From contig NZ_CP011770.1 of assembly GCF_001028705.1 (NCBI RefSeq), positions 1,739,501 through 1,803,500 on the forward strand: a stretch of DNA of 64,000 nucleotides. Reading direction: 5' to 3'. The position numbers and the translations under genes are program-made. Positions 36,670-44,465 of the stretch are shown here, in pieces (position 1 is the stretch's first letter; each line of letters starts with the position of its first letter). The notes beneath the pieces are model-generated. The model did not search any database. It was not told the DNA's origin and worked only from the letters and a program-made list of their open reading frames with translations. The DNA is from Croceicoccus naphthovorans. Lineage in GTDB: Bacteria; Pseudomonadota; Alphaproteobacteria; Sphingomonadales; Sphingomonadaceae.

Positions 36670-37971
36670 CTAGCGAGCGCCCGCCCAGGGCCGCAGCACG
36701 ATGTCCTTGTGGACGATCACGCGCAGCGGCCATCCGGGACGGACGGTGATGGTGGGCTGGATGTTGAGGTTCTTCGAGACGATCTGCTGACCCGCCTGAT
36801 TGGCGGATTGCTGGGTCGATTGCCGGATCGCGCGGACAAGATCGCTCTCGTCACTGCCGAGCGTGAGTTCGGTGCCGACGCCCAGCAGGGTCGAAAGCGC
36901 GACGCCCTTGAGCAATTGCCAGCTATGGAAGTCGACCTTGTCGGCGAGGCCCGCATAGCCCGCGCTGTCGGTGGCGGGCAGATTGTCGATCTGGACCGAG
37001 CTGCCGTCGGGCAGGATGATCCGCTGCCAGACCAGCAAGGCGCGCCGCTGGCCGAAGGCCACGACGCTGTCATAGCTGCCGATCAGACGCGAGCCTTGCG
37101 GAATGAGCAGGATACGCCCGGTCACGGTATCGAAGACCGGTTCGGTCACTTGCGCCACAACCATGCCCGGAAGGTCGGAATTGAGCCCCGTCATCAGGCT
37201 GGCAGCGATCACACTGCCGGCCATCAACTGATAAGGCGATGCCGGAGTCTGCAGCGCATGAGCGTTGGTAATGCCACCCACCGCCTGGCTCCCGACAAAG
37301 TCGAGCTTGCGCTGCTGGTTGTTCTGGTCCCGCTCCGGATCGAGCGCGAGACGCCCCGCCTGCTCGCTCTGGCCTGGCGCTGCACTGCCTGTGGGAGTGC
37401 TATCCGCACCTGTGACCGGCGCCGCTGCACCCCGCCCAGACGACTGGACCATGACGCCTGCTTCGCGGGCCTGCGCCGCCTGGCTAGCGATCCGCTGACG
37501 CTCAGCCTCGGCGGCCTGCTGCTCCATGCTCATGGACGGCGGCATGGCACCCCGATCGGTTGCCGGATCGACGCCAAGACCGCGCTGGTGCTCCAATATC
37601 GGTCGACCCAGATCGCCGGGCAGCGGATCGCCCAGCACCGGAACACCGGGCGGCAGCTCGCCATAGGTTCCTGGCAAATTGGCGACGGCATCGGCGGGCG
37701 TGCGCCGGTCCGCGACAGCCTTCTCGTCACCGGTGGCGACAACCTGCAACGTCTTCGGCCCCAGCGCCATCCAGGCGACACCGGAGATGGCGAGCGAGGC
37801 GCAAGCGGCTCCGCCGATGATCACACTGCGCCGGAATCGGACAACACGCCGTGGTGCGGCGCGCAGGACGAGCTTTTCCGCACTCAGCTTGGCCCGCTCA
37901 GGCGGGAGCGCTGTCGGCTCCCCATCAGGACGTGGTTCCGGGCCAGCGTCATCCTTGTCGGGACCGCTCAT
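36670..37971 (-). CDS. trbI: Conjugal transfer protein TrbI (VirB10-like)
   Basis: The 433-aa protein spans both membranes in type IV secretion. It has a cytoplasmic N-terminus, one membrane segment (about residues 48-68), a proline/glutamine-rich periplasmic linker and a C-terminal VirB10 domain (LIPQGSRLIGSYDSVVAFGQ, ILPDGSSVQIDNLPATDSAG). It overlaps trbG by 4 nt. It appears intact, although the rest of the secretion system is missing. Confidence 0.93.
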   Translation of the reverse strand: MSGPDKDDAGPEPRPDGEPTALPPERAKLSAEKLVLRAAPRRVVRFRRSVIIGGAACASLAISGVAWMALGPKTLQVVATGDEKAVADRRTPADAVANLPGTYGELPPGVPVLGDPLPGDLGRPILEHQRGLGVDPATDRGAMPPSMSMEQQAAEAERQRIASQAAQAREAGVMVQSSGRGAAAPVTGADSTPTGSAAPGQSEQAGRLALDPERDQNNQQRKLDFVGSQAVGGITNAHALQTPASPYQLMAGSVIAASLMTGLNSDLPGMVVAQVTEPVFDTVTGRILLIPQGSRLIGSYDSVVAFGQRRALLVWQRIILPDGSSVQIDNLPATDSAGYAGLADKVDFHSWQLLKGVALSTLLGVGTELTLGSDESDLVRAIRQSTQQSANQAGQQIVSKNLNIQPTITVRPGWPLRVIVHKDIVLRPWAGAR

Positions 37972-38948
37972 GGGCGTGGCCTCCCCTGCGCCGCATCGGT
38001 GCGGGAAATGCGCACGACAGCCTGCGGGTCTTCGCCAAGCCGCAGCTCGGCGGCGCCGAAGAGGCGATCGACGATATAGTGATTGCCGCTGACACGGTAA
38101 TTGACCAGCTGGCTTTGCCCGAGCGGCCCGACCACAAACAGGGGCGGCGCTACTCCCTGGTCGAGCCGGGCCGGAAACTCGATATAGACCTTGTTGCCAT
38201 CATCCCATGCCCGGACGGGGCGCCAGGGCGGATTGTCGCCAGTAATGGCATAGCGGAAGCGCAGATTGGTGAGCGCGACATTGTCCACCACCGGCCGTGC
38301 TTCCTCGGCACGTTCGTTCTGCCTCTGCAAGGCGAACAGGTGATCTTGCGGGTAAGTCCAGCTGATCGCCGCCATCGCGGTCTTGTCAGTGCTTTCGAGC
38401 GCCAAATGATAGGCGCGCCGGTCGGTGGTAATGACCATATTGGTCGCGAGCCCCGGTGCGAAGGGCTTGACCAATATGTGCGCCCGGGCGGTCTCACCGG
38501 CGCCGCTCGAGGTATCACCGATGACCCAGCGCACGGTATCGCCTGCCGAAACCGCCACGAGCTTTTCGCCGGGTTGGAGCGCGATGTCGCTCACCTGCTC
38601 CGGGGCTGCGTAAAGCCGGTAGAGCGCGCCGTCGGTCCAGGGGTAGACCTGCACCGCGTTGATATAGCCTGCGCTCGACGGTTCGCGCGTGGCCGCACGG
38701 TTCGCCGCTTCAACCCGTGCCGTAGGAGGCCCGACCTCAGTCCTGACCGATGGCAGCGGGAGAAGCTGGCCTGGCAAGGGTAGCGGCACGGGTGTTTCGA
38801 CGATCTCGACGGGCTTGGCTGGTTCAGCTTCAAGCACGGCAGGCCGAAACTGCGCGCTGTCGAGCGCGATTGCAGGCGGCGGCGTCTTCCCGGCGCAGGC
38901 TGAAAGCAGCACCATCACGGGAAGGGACAGGGAAAGACGGGCAATCAT
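37968..38948 (-). CDS. trbG: Conjugal transfer protein TrbG (VirB9-like)
   Basis: The 326-aa protein begins with a lipoprotein signal ending LSAC and carries the VirB9 region (QPGEKLVAVSAGDTVRWVIG, ITTDRRAYHLALESTD) and a C-terminal NYRVSGNHYIVDRLFGAAEL. VirB9 proteins form the outer-membrane core with VirB10 and a lipoprotein. It overlaps trbF and trbI by 4 nt each, as in intact trb operons. Confidence 0.93.
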   Translation of the reverse strand: MIARLSLSLPVMVLLSACAGKTPPPAIALDSAQFRPAVLEAEPAKPVEIVETPVPLPLPGQLLPLPSVRTEVGPPTARVEAANRAATREPSSAGYINAVQVYPWTDGALYRLYAAPEQVSDIALQPGEKLVAVSAGDTVRWVIGDTSSGAGETARAHILVKPFAPGLATNMVITTDRRAYHLALESTDKTAMAAISWTYPQDHLFALQRQNERAEEARPVVDNVALTNLRFRYAITGDNPPWRPVRAWDDGNKVYIEFPARLDQGVAPPLFVVGPLGQSQLVNYRVSGNHYIVDRLFGAAELRLGEDPQAVVRISRTDAAQGRPRP

Positions 38949-39742
38949 GGACGGACTCCTTTCTGTTCTGGGTCGGCAGCCAGCGGGGGCGCGGCGGCAG
39001 GGACTGCGGGCACAGCAAGGTCAGATGCTTGCCCCTGCTGCGGAGACAGGGATGGCTGGCCATCGAGTTCGCGGGCCCAGTCGATCGCATTGACGAACAG
39101 GCCGAGCGGGTTCTTGCGCAGGGCATCAGCCGTTTTGGGCGGCTGCATCGTCACAGTGAGCATGGCCGTCCAGCGCTCGGTCTTGGCGAGGCTGCCGCGC
39201 TCATAAATGCTCTCCGTCCATTTGACCTGAAAGCTGCTGTCCGAAGTGCGCACAACGCTCGTCACCTGGACCGAGACGCTGCGCCGGCCGATACCGGCGA
39301 AAGGGTCGTTGCTGCGGGCATATTCGTTGAGGAAGATCGCCGCGCGGTCGGTGGCGAAATCATAGGCATCGAGCCAGTTGCGTTTCACCAGCACCGGATC
39401 GGTCGAGACCGAGCGGACATTCGATATGAAGCGCCCCAGATGCCAGGCGACCTGCCCGTCCGTGGGCTGGTAGTTCTGGATTGCCGGGGCGACGCTGCGC
39501 GCTTCGCCGAGACGATCGACTTCCACCACATAGGGCGCGACGCGGCTCTGCATCGACTGCCAGACATTCGCACCGATCAGGATGCCGGTAAGGCCAAGGC
39601 AGGAAAAGGCGAGAAACCGCCAGTTCCGGGCCTGGACACGGGCCGAGCCGATACGCTCATCCCAGAGCTGACCGGCACGCTGATAGGGTGTCTCGGGCTG
39701 GGGCGTCACCCCATAGCGTTGGATCGATCGCTTGAAGATCAT
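38945..39742 (-). CDS. trbF: Conjugal transfer protein TrbF (VirB8-like)
   Basis: The 265-aa protein has a short cytoplasmic N-terminus, one membrane segment (about residues 43-62) and a VirB8 fold in the periplasm (ARSVAPAIQNYQPTDGQVAW, then FISNVRSVSTDPVLVKRNW). It is part of the inner-membrane platform of the conjugative machine. It lies 5 nt downstream of the trbL remnant. Confidence 0.93.
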   Translation of the reverse strand: MIFKRSIQRYGVTPQPETPYQRAGQLWDERIGSARVQARNWRFLAFSCLGLTGILIGANVWQSMQSRVAPYVVEVDRLGEARSVAPAIQNYQPTDGQVAWHLGRFISNVRSVSTDPVLVKRNWLDAYDFATDRAAIFLNEYARSNDPFAGIGRRSVSVQVTSVVRTSDSSFQVKWTESIYERGSLAKTERWTAMLTVTMQPPKTADALRKNPLGLFVNAIDWARELDGQPSLSPQQGQASDLAVPAVPAAAPPLAADPEQKGVRP

Positions 39743-39747
39743 GGGGT

Positions 39748-40530
39748 TTACTCCTTCTCGCTGAGGTTGGGATTTGCGCCGCTGCCGGGCCGGTCTCCGT
39801 CGCGCAGCGCCTGCATCGCCATGTGCCGGCGATGACGGGCGGTCTGCTCGGAGCGCAGGTTCTGCGCCCAGGCAGGCATGCCGGCAGGCGATGTACCCGC
39901 CCCGGCCACCGGCCCTGTGCCGGACGCAGGTGATGTCGATGAGGTTTGCCCGGCGTTCCAGGCGACCTGCCGGCCCTTCTCCACACTGGATCGAAGTGGG
40001 GTTGCGATGCGCGAAGCGGCCGCTCTCGCGCCTTGCGATGCAGCGCCTCCGGCAGCGGTGGCCAGACCGCCAAGGCCGGCACCGATGCTTGCGCTCCCGG
40101 CGGTTTCCTGACCAAGCCGGTAGGCGCTCGAGGCGGCCGATCCCATCGCGGTTCCGGCCCGGATCGCGCCCATGCCACCCCGTCCCGCCATCATCGCGCC
40201 GCGCGCACCGAGCATCGCCGCCCCGCCGGACATGATCGCAGCGCCTGCCACCGTGCCGACAGCGGCACCGGCACCAAGCTGCGGTGCGCCGGAAACAAGG
40301 CCCGCTGCAATGCCGGGACCGAAGATGCCAAGGCCGAACAGGGTGAGCGCGCCCATCAGCAGGCTGAGCGCCTCGGCAATGTCCGGCTCGCCACCGACGA
40401 GCGCGGTCAGTTCGTCGAAGAGATTGGTGCCGATCGCGACAATGACTGCAAGCACCATGACCTTGATGCCCGCCGAAACGACATTGCCGAGCACACGTTC
40501 AGCCAGGAAGCTGGTCTTGTTCCACAGGCC
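39748..40530 (-). pseudogene. trbL: TrbL (VirB6-like), 5'-truncated
   Basis: The remaining sequence is the C-terminal part of TrbL: GLWNKTSFLAERVLGNVVSAG, two membrane segments, then a long Gly/Ala-rich region and a hydrophilic tail (about 260 codons of a usual 400-450). Homology ends abruptly at about 40530, the exact base before the ATG of an unrelated plus-strand gene. The open frame continues to 40716 only by reading antisense through that gene. The five N-terminal membrane segments and all upstream trb/tra genes are gone, so the transfer system cannot work. Confidence 0.8.
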
Positions 40531-40827
40531 ATGCCTCAAGGGGACAAATCCAGCTATACTGACAAGCAGAAGCGGAAAGCCGAGCATATAGAAGAAGGAT
40601 ACGAGAACAAAGGCGTGGGCCATGAGGAGGCCGAACGTCGGGCGTGGGCTACGGTAAACAAGGAATCCGGCGGAGGAAACAAATCCGGATCGGGGCGCGG
40701 CAAAAAGGACAGCCACGAAAGTTCACGGAAAGGGGGCAAGAAGACTGGTTCGAGCCAGAGCGATGATAAGCGGTCAAAAGCAGCGAAGAAAGGTTGGGAA
40801 ACACGACGTAAGAATGGCAATGCCTGA
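40531..40827 (+). CDS. Small basic plasmid-stabilization-type protein
   Basis: The 98-aa protein begins MPQGDKSSYTDKQKRKAEHI, then EEGYENKGVGHEEAERRAWA and TVNKE, a conserved block of small proteins annotated as plasmid stabilization proteins in alphaproteobacteria. A low-complexity basic tail rich in Lys, Gly and Ser follows, ending AAKKGWETRRKNGNA. DNA or RNA binding is plausible. The DNA directly before its ATG is truncated trbL, with no good Shine-Dalgarno sequence or promoter. The gene has probably lost its native expression signals. It is convergent with the HWE kinase gene, which ends 4 nt away. Confidence 0.75.
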   Translation: MPQGDKSSYTDKQKRKAEHIEEGYENKGVGHEEAERRAWATVNKESGGGNKSGSGRGKKDSHESSRKGGKKTGSSQSDDKRSKAAKKGWETRRKNGNA

Positions 40828-40830
40828 AAT

Positions 40831-42000
40831 CTAAACCGCCTCCTCGACCGAACGCACCTCGTCAAGGAGGTCCTTCATTTCCGCGCGAGCCGTATCGCTT
40901 CGGACGCTCCCCGGCGTGACTTTTAGGCAAATCGCGCATTTGACTCCGTCAGGACGAAACTCAAGCTCAACCGAATCCAACCCCCTCCCTGGGCGCAACA
41001 GACCTGACCCCATGCCTTTTCTGGTCGGTTGTTTCACCATGGGGCCACCGGACTCCTTCCATGTGATCGCCACCTGATCGTCGGAATGGGCACCCTCCCA
41101 GGTAATGGTCACGTTACCATCGGAGTTCGAAAGAGAGCCGTATTTGACGGCATTGGTGCACAACTCATGTAACGCAAGCGCCAGGGGGACGCAGGCCGCA
41201 TTGGGAACCTTGAGTTCTGGACCTTCCAGTCGGAAATTTCCGTCAGATCGAAATGGGTCAATCGTCAGACTTACGATCTCGCCTATCGACTGAGAGTCCT
41301 GTTCCCCGCTTGTTACAAGTTCGGTGGCTTTGGCCAACGCGTTAATTCGTTTGGAAAATGTGGAAAGGAACTGATCCGGCCCCGAGTGTCTAAGGGTGCT
41401 GGTGGCGAGAGACTGGATGACTGTCAGCATGTTCCGTACTCGGTGCCGCAATTCCGCGTTGAGCATTTCTTCGCGATCTCTGGCTGAATGTTCCGCTTCG
41501 AGCAGCTGTCTGACAATGTGTCCAACGTTAATGAGAATGCCGCATGAGATCGCAAAAAGTCCTGCCATGATAAAATCAGAGAGCTCGAAGTCCCAAACAG
41601 GAAGTTCGGGTCGAAAAAGCCGATTGGCGATGATCGCTGAAAATATCGCGGTCAAGGTAGCCGATCGCCAACCCAGAAACAGCGCCGAAAGAATGACAGC
41701 CGGAAAATACGTGACGAACGGCACGCCTGCCTCGCCACCATCAATCACCAGTCGCATCGCCGTAGGAATTATGACGGATGCGGCCGTCCAGAGAGCGACT
41801 TCAGCTCTTGATTTCTGACGCAGGATGGCGCGCTCGACTGTGGGAAGTCTGATCACTTTTCGTCCCCTCCGCGCCCGAGGATTATCCCGATCCGCGTGGC
41901 GAGCAAGACGTTTCTGCGTCTTCGGGTGCAAAAGTGGACTTACTCGCATCACCCGTCTGGATCGAAGAGAAGGGTAGGTTCGATCGAAATGTCGGCACAT
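40831..42000 (-). CDS. HWE-family sensor histidine kinase with DUF4118 membrane domain
   Basis: The protein (389 aa from the first ATG; ATG at 41949 is an alternative) has a DUF4118 membrane region (about residues 70-165) and an HWE/HisKA_2 kinase core. The core has the phospho-His in ELRHRVRNMLTVIQSLA, the N-box ALALHELCTNAVKYG and the W-x-E motif ITWKESGGP. HWE and HisKA_2 kinases often feed the PhyR-NepR-EcfG general stress pathway of alphaproteobacteria. No response regulator lies beside it. EcfG-like promoters occur nearby, so a stress-sensing role is an inference worth testing. Confidence 0.87.
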   Translation of the reverse strand: MCRHFDRTYPSLRSRRVMRVSPLLHPKTQKRLARHADRDNPRARRGRKVIRLPTVERAILRQKSRAEVALWTAASVIIPTAMRLVIDGGEAGVPFVTYFPAVILSALFLGWRSATLTAIFSAIIANRLFRPELPVWDFELSDFIMAGLFAISCGILINVGHIVRQLLEAEHSARDREEMLNAELRHRVRNMLTVIQSLATSTLRHSGPDQFLSTFSKRINALAKATELVTSGEQDSQSIGEIVSLTIDPFRSDGNFRLEGPELKVPNAACVPLALALHELCTNAVKYGSLSNSDGNVTITWEGAHSDDQVAITWKESGGPMVKQPTRKGMGSGLLRPGRGLDSVELEFRPDGVKCAICLKVTPGSVRSDTARAEMKDLLDEVRSVEEAV

Positions 42001-42126
42001 GTCTAATGAGCGCCCTCAACCCTCGGCTTGAGGGCTCGAATCGGAGATTCCCAGTCCATCTGCAGGTCGCCCAGTGCTAAATGGAACGATTTGCTGCAAC
42101 ACGCTTTCAGATACGCGGAAGTGCAC

Positions 42127-42618
42127 TCACCCTGCAATTGCTTCTTCGATGAGGTCCAACGCGCTGTCGATCGCATGTCTCCGAACCCGATCCCGTCCAA
42201 TCGGGCCAAAATGCTTTTCTCGATGACGCAGGCTTTGACCGCGCGCGCAGGCGAAGTGCACAAGCCCTTCTTCGTCTCCTTCTCCACCGGGACCCGCAAA
42301 GCCGGTGATTGCGATAGCGATACTCGCTCTCGATCGCCGCAACGCGCCGCCGGCCATCGCCTCGGCAACCTCTCGGCTCACTGCGCCGAAGTTTGTCACC
42401 AATACCCTGTCGATGCCCAGAAGATCGCACTTGGCTTGATCAGAATATACGACGAAGCTGCATTCAAAAACATGGCTCAAGCCCCGCAAGTCAGTTAGAA
42501 TTGACGCAAGCACACCGCCGGTGCAGCTTTCGGCCGTTGCTATCGTGAGCTCATGCTGTTTTAGGGCTTGCATTACCCTTTTTGCCCGGCTCAGCTGAGC
42601 GTCAGAAGCAGCAATCAT
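42127..42618 (-). CDS. CinA-family amidohydrolase, second stand-alone copy
   Basis: The 163-aa protein has the CinA C-terminal motifs TAESCTGGVLASIL and ITGFAGPGGEGDEEG, with FVVYSDQAK in the usual position. It is clearly divergent from the core copy at 759-1268. I start at 42618 (MIAASDAQLS); an upstream in-frame start adds unrelated sequence. A 7-bp inverted repeat CCCTCAA/TTGAGGG (42013-42035) lies about 90 nt beyond its stop and may end transcription. Family members deamidate NMN; here this is inferred only. Confidence 0.82.
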   Translation of the reverse strand: MIAASDAQLSRAKRVMQALKQHELTIATAESCTGGVLASILTDLRGLSHVFECSFVVYSDQAKCDLLGIDRVLVTNFGAVSREVAEAMAGGALRRSRASIAIAITGFAGPGGEGDEEGLVHFACARGQSLRHREKHFGPIGRDRVRRHAIDSALDLIEEAIAG

Positions 42619-42702
42619 CGCGCTATCCTTGCTCCTCTCCACTCGGCAACGCCGGTCGTACCCAATCCAGCAGGATCCTACCCTGGCCGTTGCCAGAACC
42701 AA

Positions 42703-43077
42703 TCACGATCGAGAGCGCCATGGCCATCTGCCTTCGATTTCGACTTCGAGACTAATCGACAAAAACGTCCGGATCAGAACGATTAATCCAAGTACCATCG
42801 CGTTTCTGAGTGTTGGCTCAATCGCCACAGTGCGGATGATATCCGCCGCGACCAGTAATTCCAATCCCGCCAGAATTGACCGTCCAAGCGTGCGGCGGAA
42901 AACCGGTGTCAAAGCGGATTGAGGTTCCTGCGAATAGCTCTTGCCGGCGATCAGGATTACAGCGGTACGGGCAAAAGCTACCAATGTACCCGTAATGATA
43001 ACGGCAATACCCGCCAATTCAAACCAGCGCGCCGCCCCTGTTGCTATGGTCAACATGATTGGATCTGTCAGCATCAA
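42703..43077 (-). CDS. DUF1622 family membrane protein
   Basis: The 124-aa protein has three hydrophobic segments (near residues 20-42, 65-85 and 90-112) and the DUF1622 blocks FELAGIAVIITGTLVAF and RRTLGRSILAGLELLVAADI. Function is unknown; the genes are frequent on stress or plasmid-borne islands. It lies 84 nt upstream of the CinA gene on the same strand. Confidence 0.85.
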   Translation of the reverse strand: MMLTDPIMLTIATGAARWFELAGIAVIITGTLVAFARTAVILIAGKSYSQEPQSALTPVFRRTLGRSILAGLELLVAADIIRTVAIEPTLRNAMVLGLIVLIRTFLSISLEVEIEGRWPWRSRS

Positions 43078-43173
43078 ACGATAAAATGAACCGCCATGCC
43101 GCTCGGTTCCCCTCAGAACACCATCTCACGATATCTCTTGGAAACTTTCGCGGCGTTCGATGCTTAAAAATAT

Positions 43174-43317
43174 GTGACCCGACAGATGACAATCATCTCC
43201 AGCCTACTGGCCGTGGTACTTCTTATCATCTGGCTGACGAACGTCATATTGCATACGCCGGAAGCGGAGAGTGATCAGGCCCGAGGTCCGGATTCCGGCC
43301 TAAATTTGTCCGAATGA
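43174..43317 (+). CDS. Possible single-span small membrane protein
   Basis: GTG at 43174 or ATG at 43186 opens a frame of 47 or 43 aa. It has one strong hydrophobic segment (MTIISSLLAVVLLIIWLTNV) followed by an acidic tail (HTPEAESDQARGPDSG). No Shine-Dalgarno sequence is evident. The rest of the 43078-43463 gap holds only the promoter of the next gene. I report it because the segment looks like a real transmembrane span, but it could be chance. Confidence 0.35.
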   Translation: MTRQMTIISSLLAVVLLIIWLTNVILHTPEAESDQARGPDSGLNLSE

Positions 43318-43403
43318 AATGAAAGGCAAACCCGCAGGGGCAATGCCGCAGCGTGCTTGTCTAGTTTACAGGAACTTATCCTGTGAGCGTCCGGCGAAGT
43401 TGA

Positions 43404-43428
43404 GGAACGGTTTCGCTCTCCGACCGTC
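43404..43428 (+). promoter_or_regulatory. EcfG-like promoter upstream of small-protein pair
   Basis: GGAAC (43404-43408), 16-bp spacer, CGTC (43425-43428). The consensus is GGAAC-N16/17-CGTT, so one base differs. It ends 35 nt before the ATG at 43464. Confidence 0.45.
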
Positions 43429-43463
43429 ATTCATAGTGAAGATTACACCGAAAGGCATTCGCA

Positions 43464-43679
43464 ATGGGCCAGTATGAACCTAAAGATTCGGGTGAAGTCA
43501 CCCGCAAGCCCCTCGACAAGTTTAAAGAAGCTGCGAAAACCGGCACCGGCAATAGGAAGCCGGTAAACCAGACAAGGGCCCGTACCGAATTGGAACAGCG
43601 CTCGAGCAATGAGCCGGTTGAAACTGATGTCTCGCAGGGAAGTGAGCTGGCAACCCGCGGTTCCAGCAGGCAACGCTGA
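43464..43679 (+). CDS. Small hydrophilic protein of unknown function
   Basis: The 71-aa protein is strongly hydrophilic and low in hydrophobic residues (MGQYEPKDSGEVTRKPLDKF ... NRKPVNQTRARTELEQRSSN), so it is probably disordered. AAAGG lies 8 nt before the ATG, and an EcfG-like promoter lies upstream. Its stop overlaps the start of another tiny protein (TGATG). I do not recognise a family; hydrophilin-like stress proteins have such composition. Confidence 0.6.
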   Translation: MGQYEPKDSGEVTRKPLDKFKEAAKTGTGNRKPVNQTRARTELEQRSSNEPVETDVSQGSELATRGSSRQR

Positions 43680-43834
43680 TGTTTCGATCGAAAAAGGCTT
43701 CGCTGAACCCGCAAACCGACGATCCAAGTCAAAATAGCCAGCTTCACAATGCCACCCGCAAACAGGGCGTGGTGAAGCCTGAAGACTATCCCGAAAAAGA
43801 TCGGAGGAAAGGGAGCATCACACAGAACTCGTAA
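43679..43834 (+). CDS. Second tiny hydrophilic protein, coupled
   Basis: The 51-aa frame MFRSKKASLNPQTDDPSQNS ... KQGVVKPEDYPEKDRRKGSI ends at a TAA. It starts at the ATG overlapping the upstream TGA, so translational re-initiation is likely. The composition is rich in Lys, Gln, Asn, Asp and Pro, with no hydrophobic core. No family is recognised. It is too short for standard ORF cut-offs and easily missed. Confidence 0.5.
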   Translation: MFRSKKASLNPQTDDPSQNSQLHNATRKQGVVKPEDYPEKDRRKGSITQNS

Positions 43835-43889
43835 TCGATCATTGTTCGAGCGCGCAAATTAAGGCCCGAGCTGACCAGGTAATGCTCGA

Positions 43890-44265
43890 TCAAACAAGCA
43901 GCCAGATGCCTGCCAACAGAATGAATGATCCAGCCCCGACCACCACTGCGACAATGCGAAGATTCATGCGTCGGACAGGTTCAACGGCATGTGCGTCAAG
44001 CTTTTCCAGCAATGCTCGAGAATTGCGTTCCGCAAGGTAGAATATGGTTATACCTGCTAGGATGAAGCATGTGGAAATAGCGCGGGGCAGCCAGGAGGGC
44101 TCCATTTTTTTCAAAAAGGGCATGGAAGCCCAGTCCAATACCAACTGAAGCAAGCCCGGTTCTAACCCATCCCGCAAACGTCCGTTCGTTTGCGAGCAAG
44201 GTCCGATCCTCCGCAAGATCGGTCTTACGCTCGGCATGATCATCTGGAAGGTTATCGTCAGCCAC
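43890..44265 (-). pseudogene. DUF202/YidH-like membrane protein, frameshifted at an A7 tract
   Basis: Starting at a GTG (44265), the protein reads MADDNLPDDHAERKTDLAED, then RTLLANERTFAGWVRTGLAS and GFHALFEK, the DUF202 signature. It then leaves frame at a run of seven A (minus strand; T at 44105-44111). One A fewer would continue into MEPSWLPRAISTCFILAGIT, IFYLAERNSR and a last membrane segment ending at 43890. So either the gene is broken, or polymerase slippage restores it, or the run length is a sequencing error. An intact protein would have about 124 aa and three membrane spans. Confidence 0.75.
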
Positions 44266-44465
44266 TGATCAGGACCCCTAGCGAGATTTATGCCGATAGA
44301 TCAGTCTCACTCCACTTCGCGGCTACCAAGCCTGCGCTTCATTGTCCGCACACTCATCCTATCCAAAAGCTCAGGCTGTCATTTCCCAAGGTGTCCGTCG
44401 TCGAGACATTTGGCACAGATCGGGGCGTGGATTAGCGAAGAGCGGGCCTCGTCTGGGGTTTGATG

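Noticed and set aside
36346..38079. 577-codon plus-strand frame opposite trbI and the DUF genes
   Set aside because: The opposite strand holds a normal trb operon with 4-nt overlaps; this frame has no protein-like composition.
42082..42106. GGAAC near 42083 on the plus strand as another EcfG site
   Set aside because: No CGTT-like box at 16-17 bp and no plus-strand gene downstream.
42003..42368. 121-codon minus-strand frame overlapping the second CinA gene
   Set aside because: It overlaps CinA coding in another frame and matches no family.
43098..43120. GGAAC on the minus strand upstream of DUF1622
   Set aside because: The nearest GGTT box is only 13 bp away, too short for an EcfG promoter.
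44266..44409. Left flank of the IS3 element as the remaining end of otsA or otsB
   Set aside because: Neither strand shows trehalose synthase or phosphatase-like sequence there.
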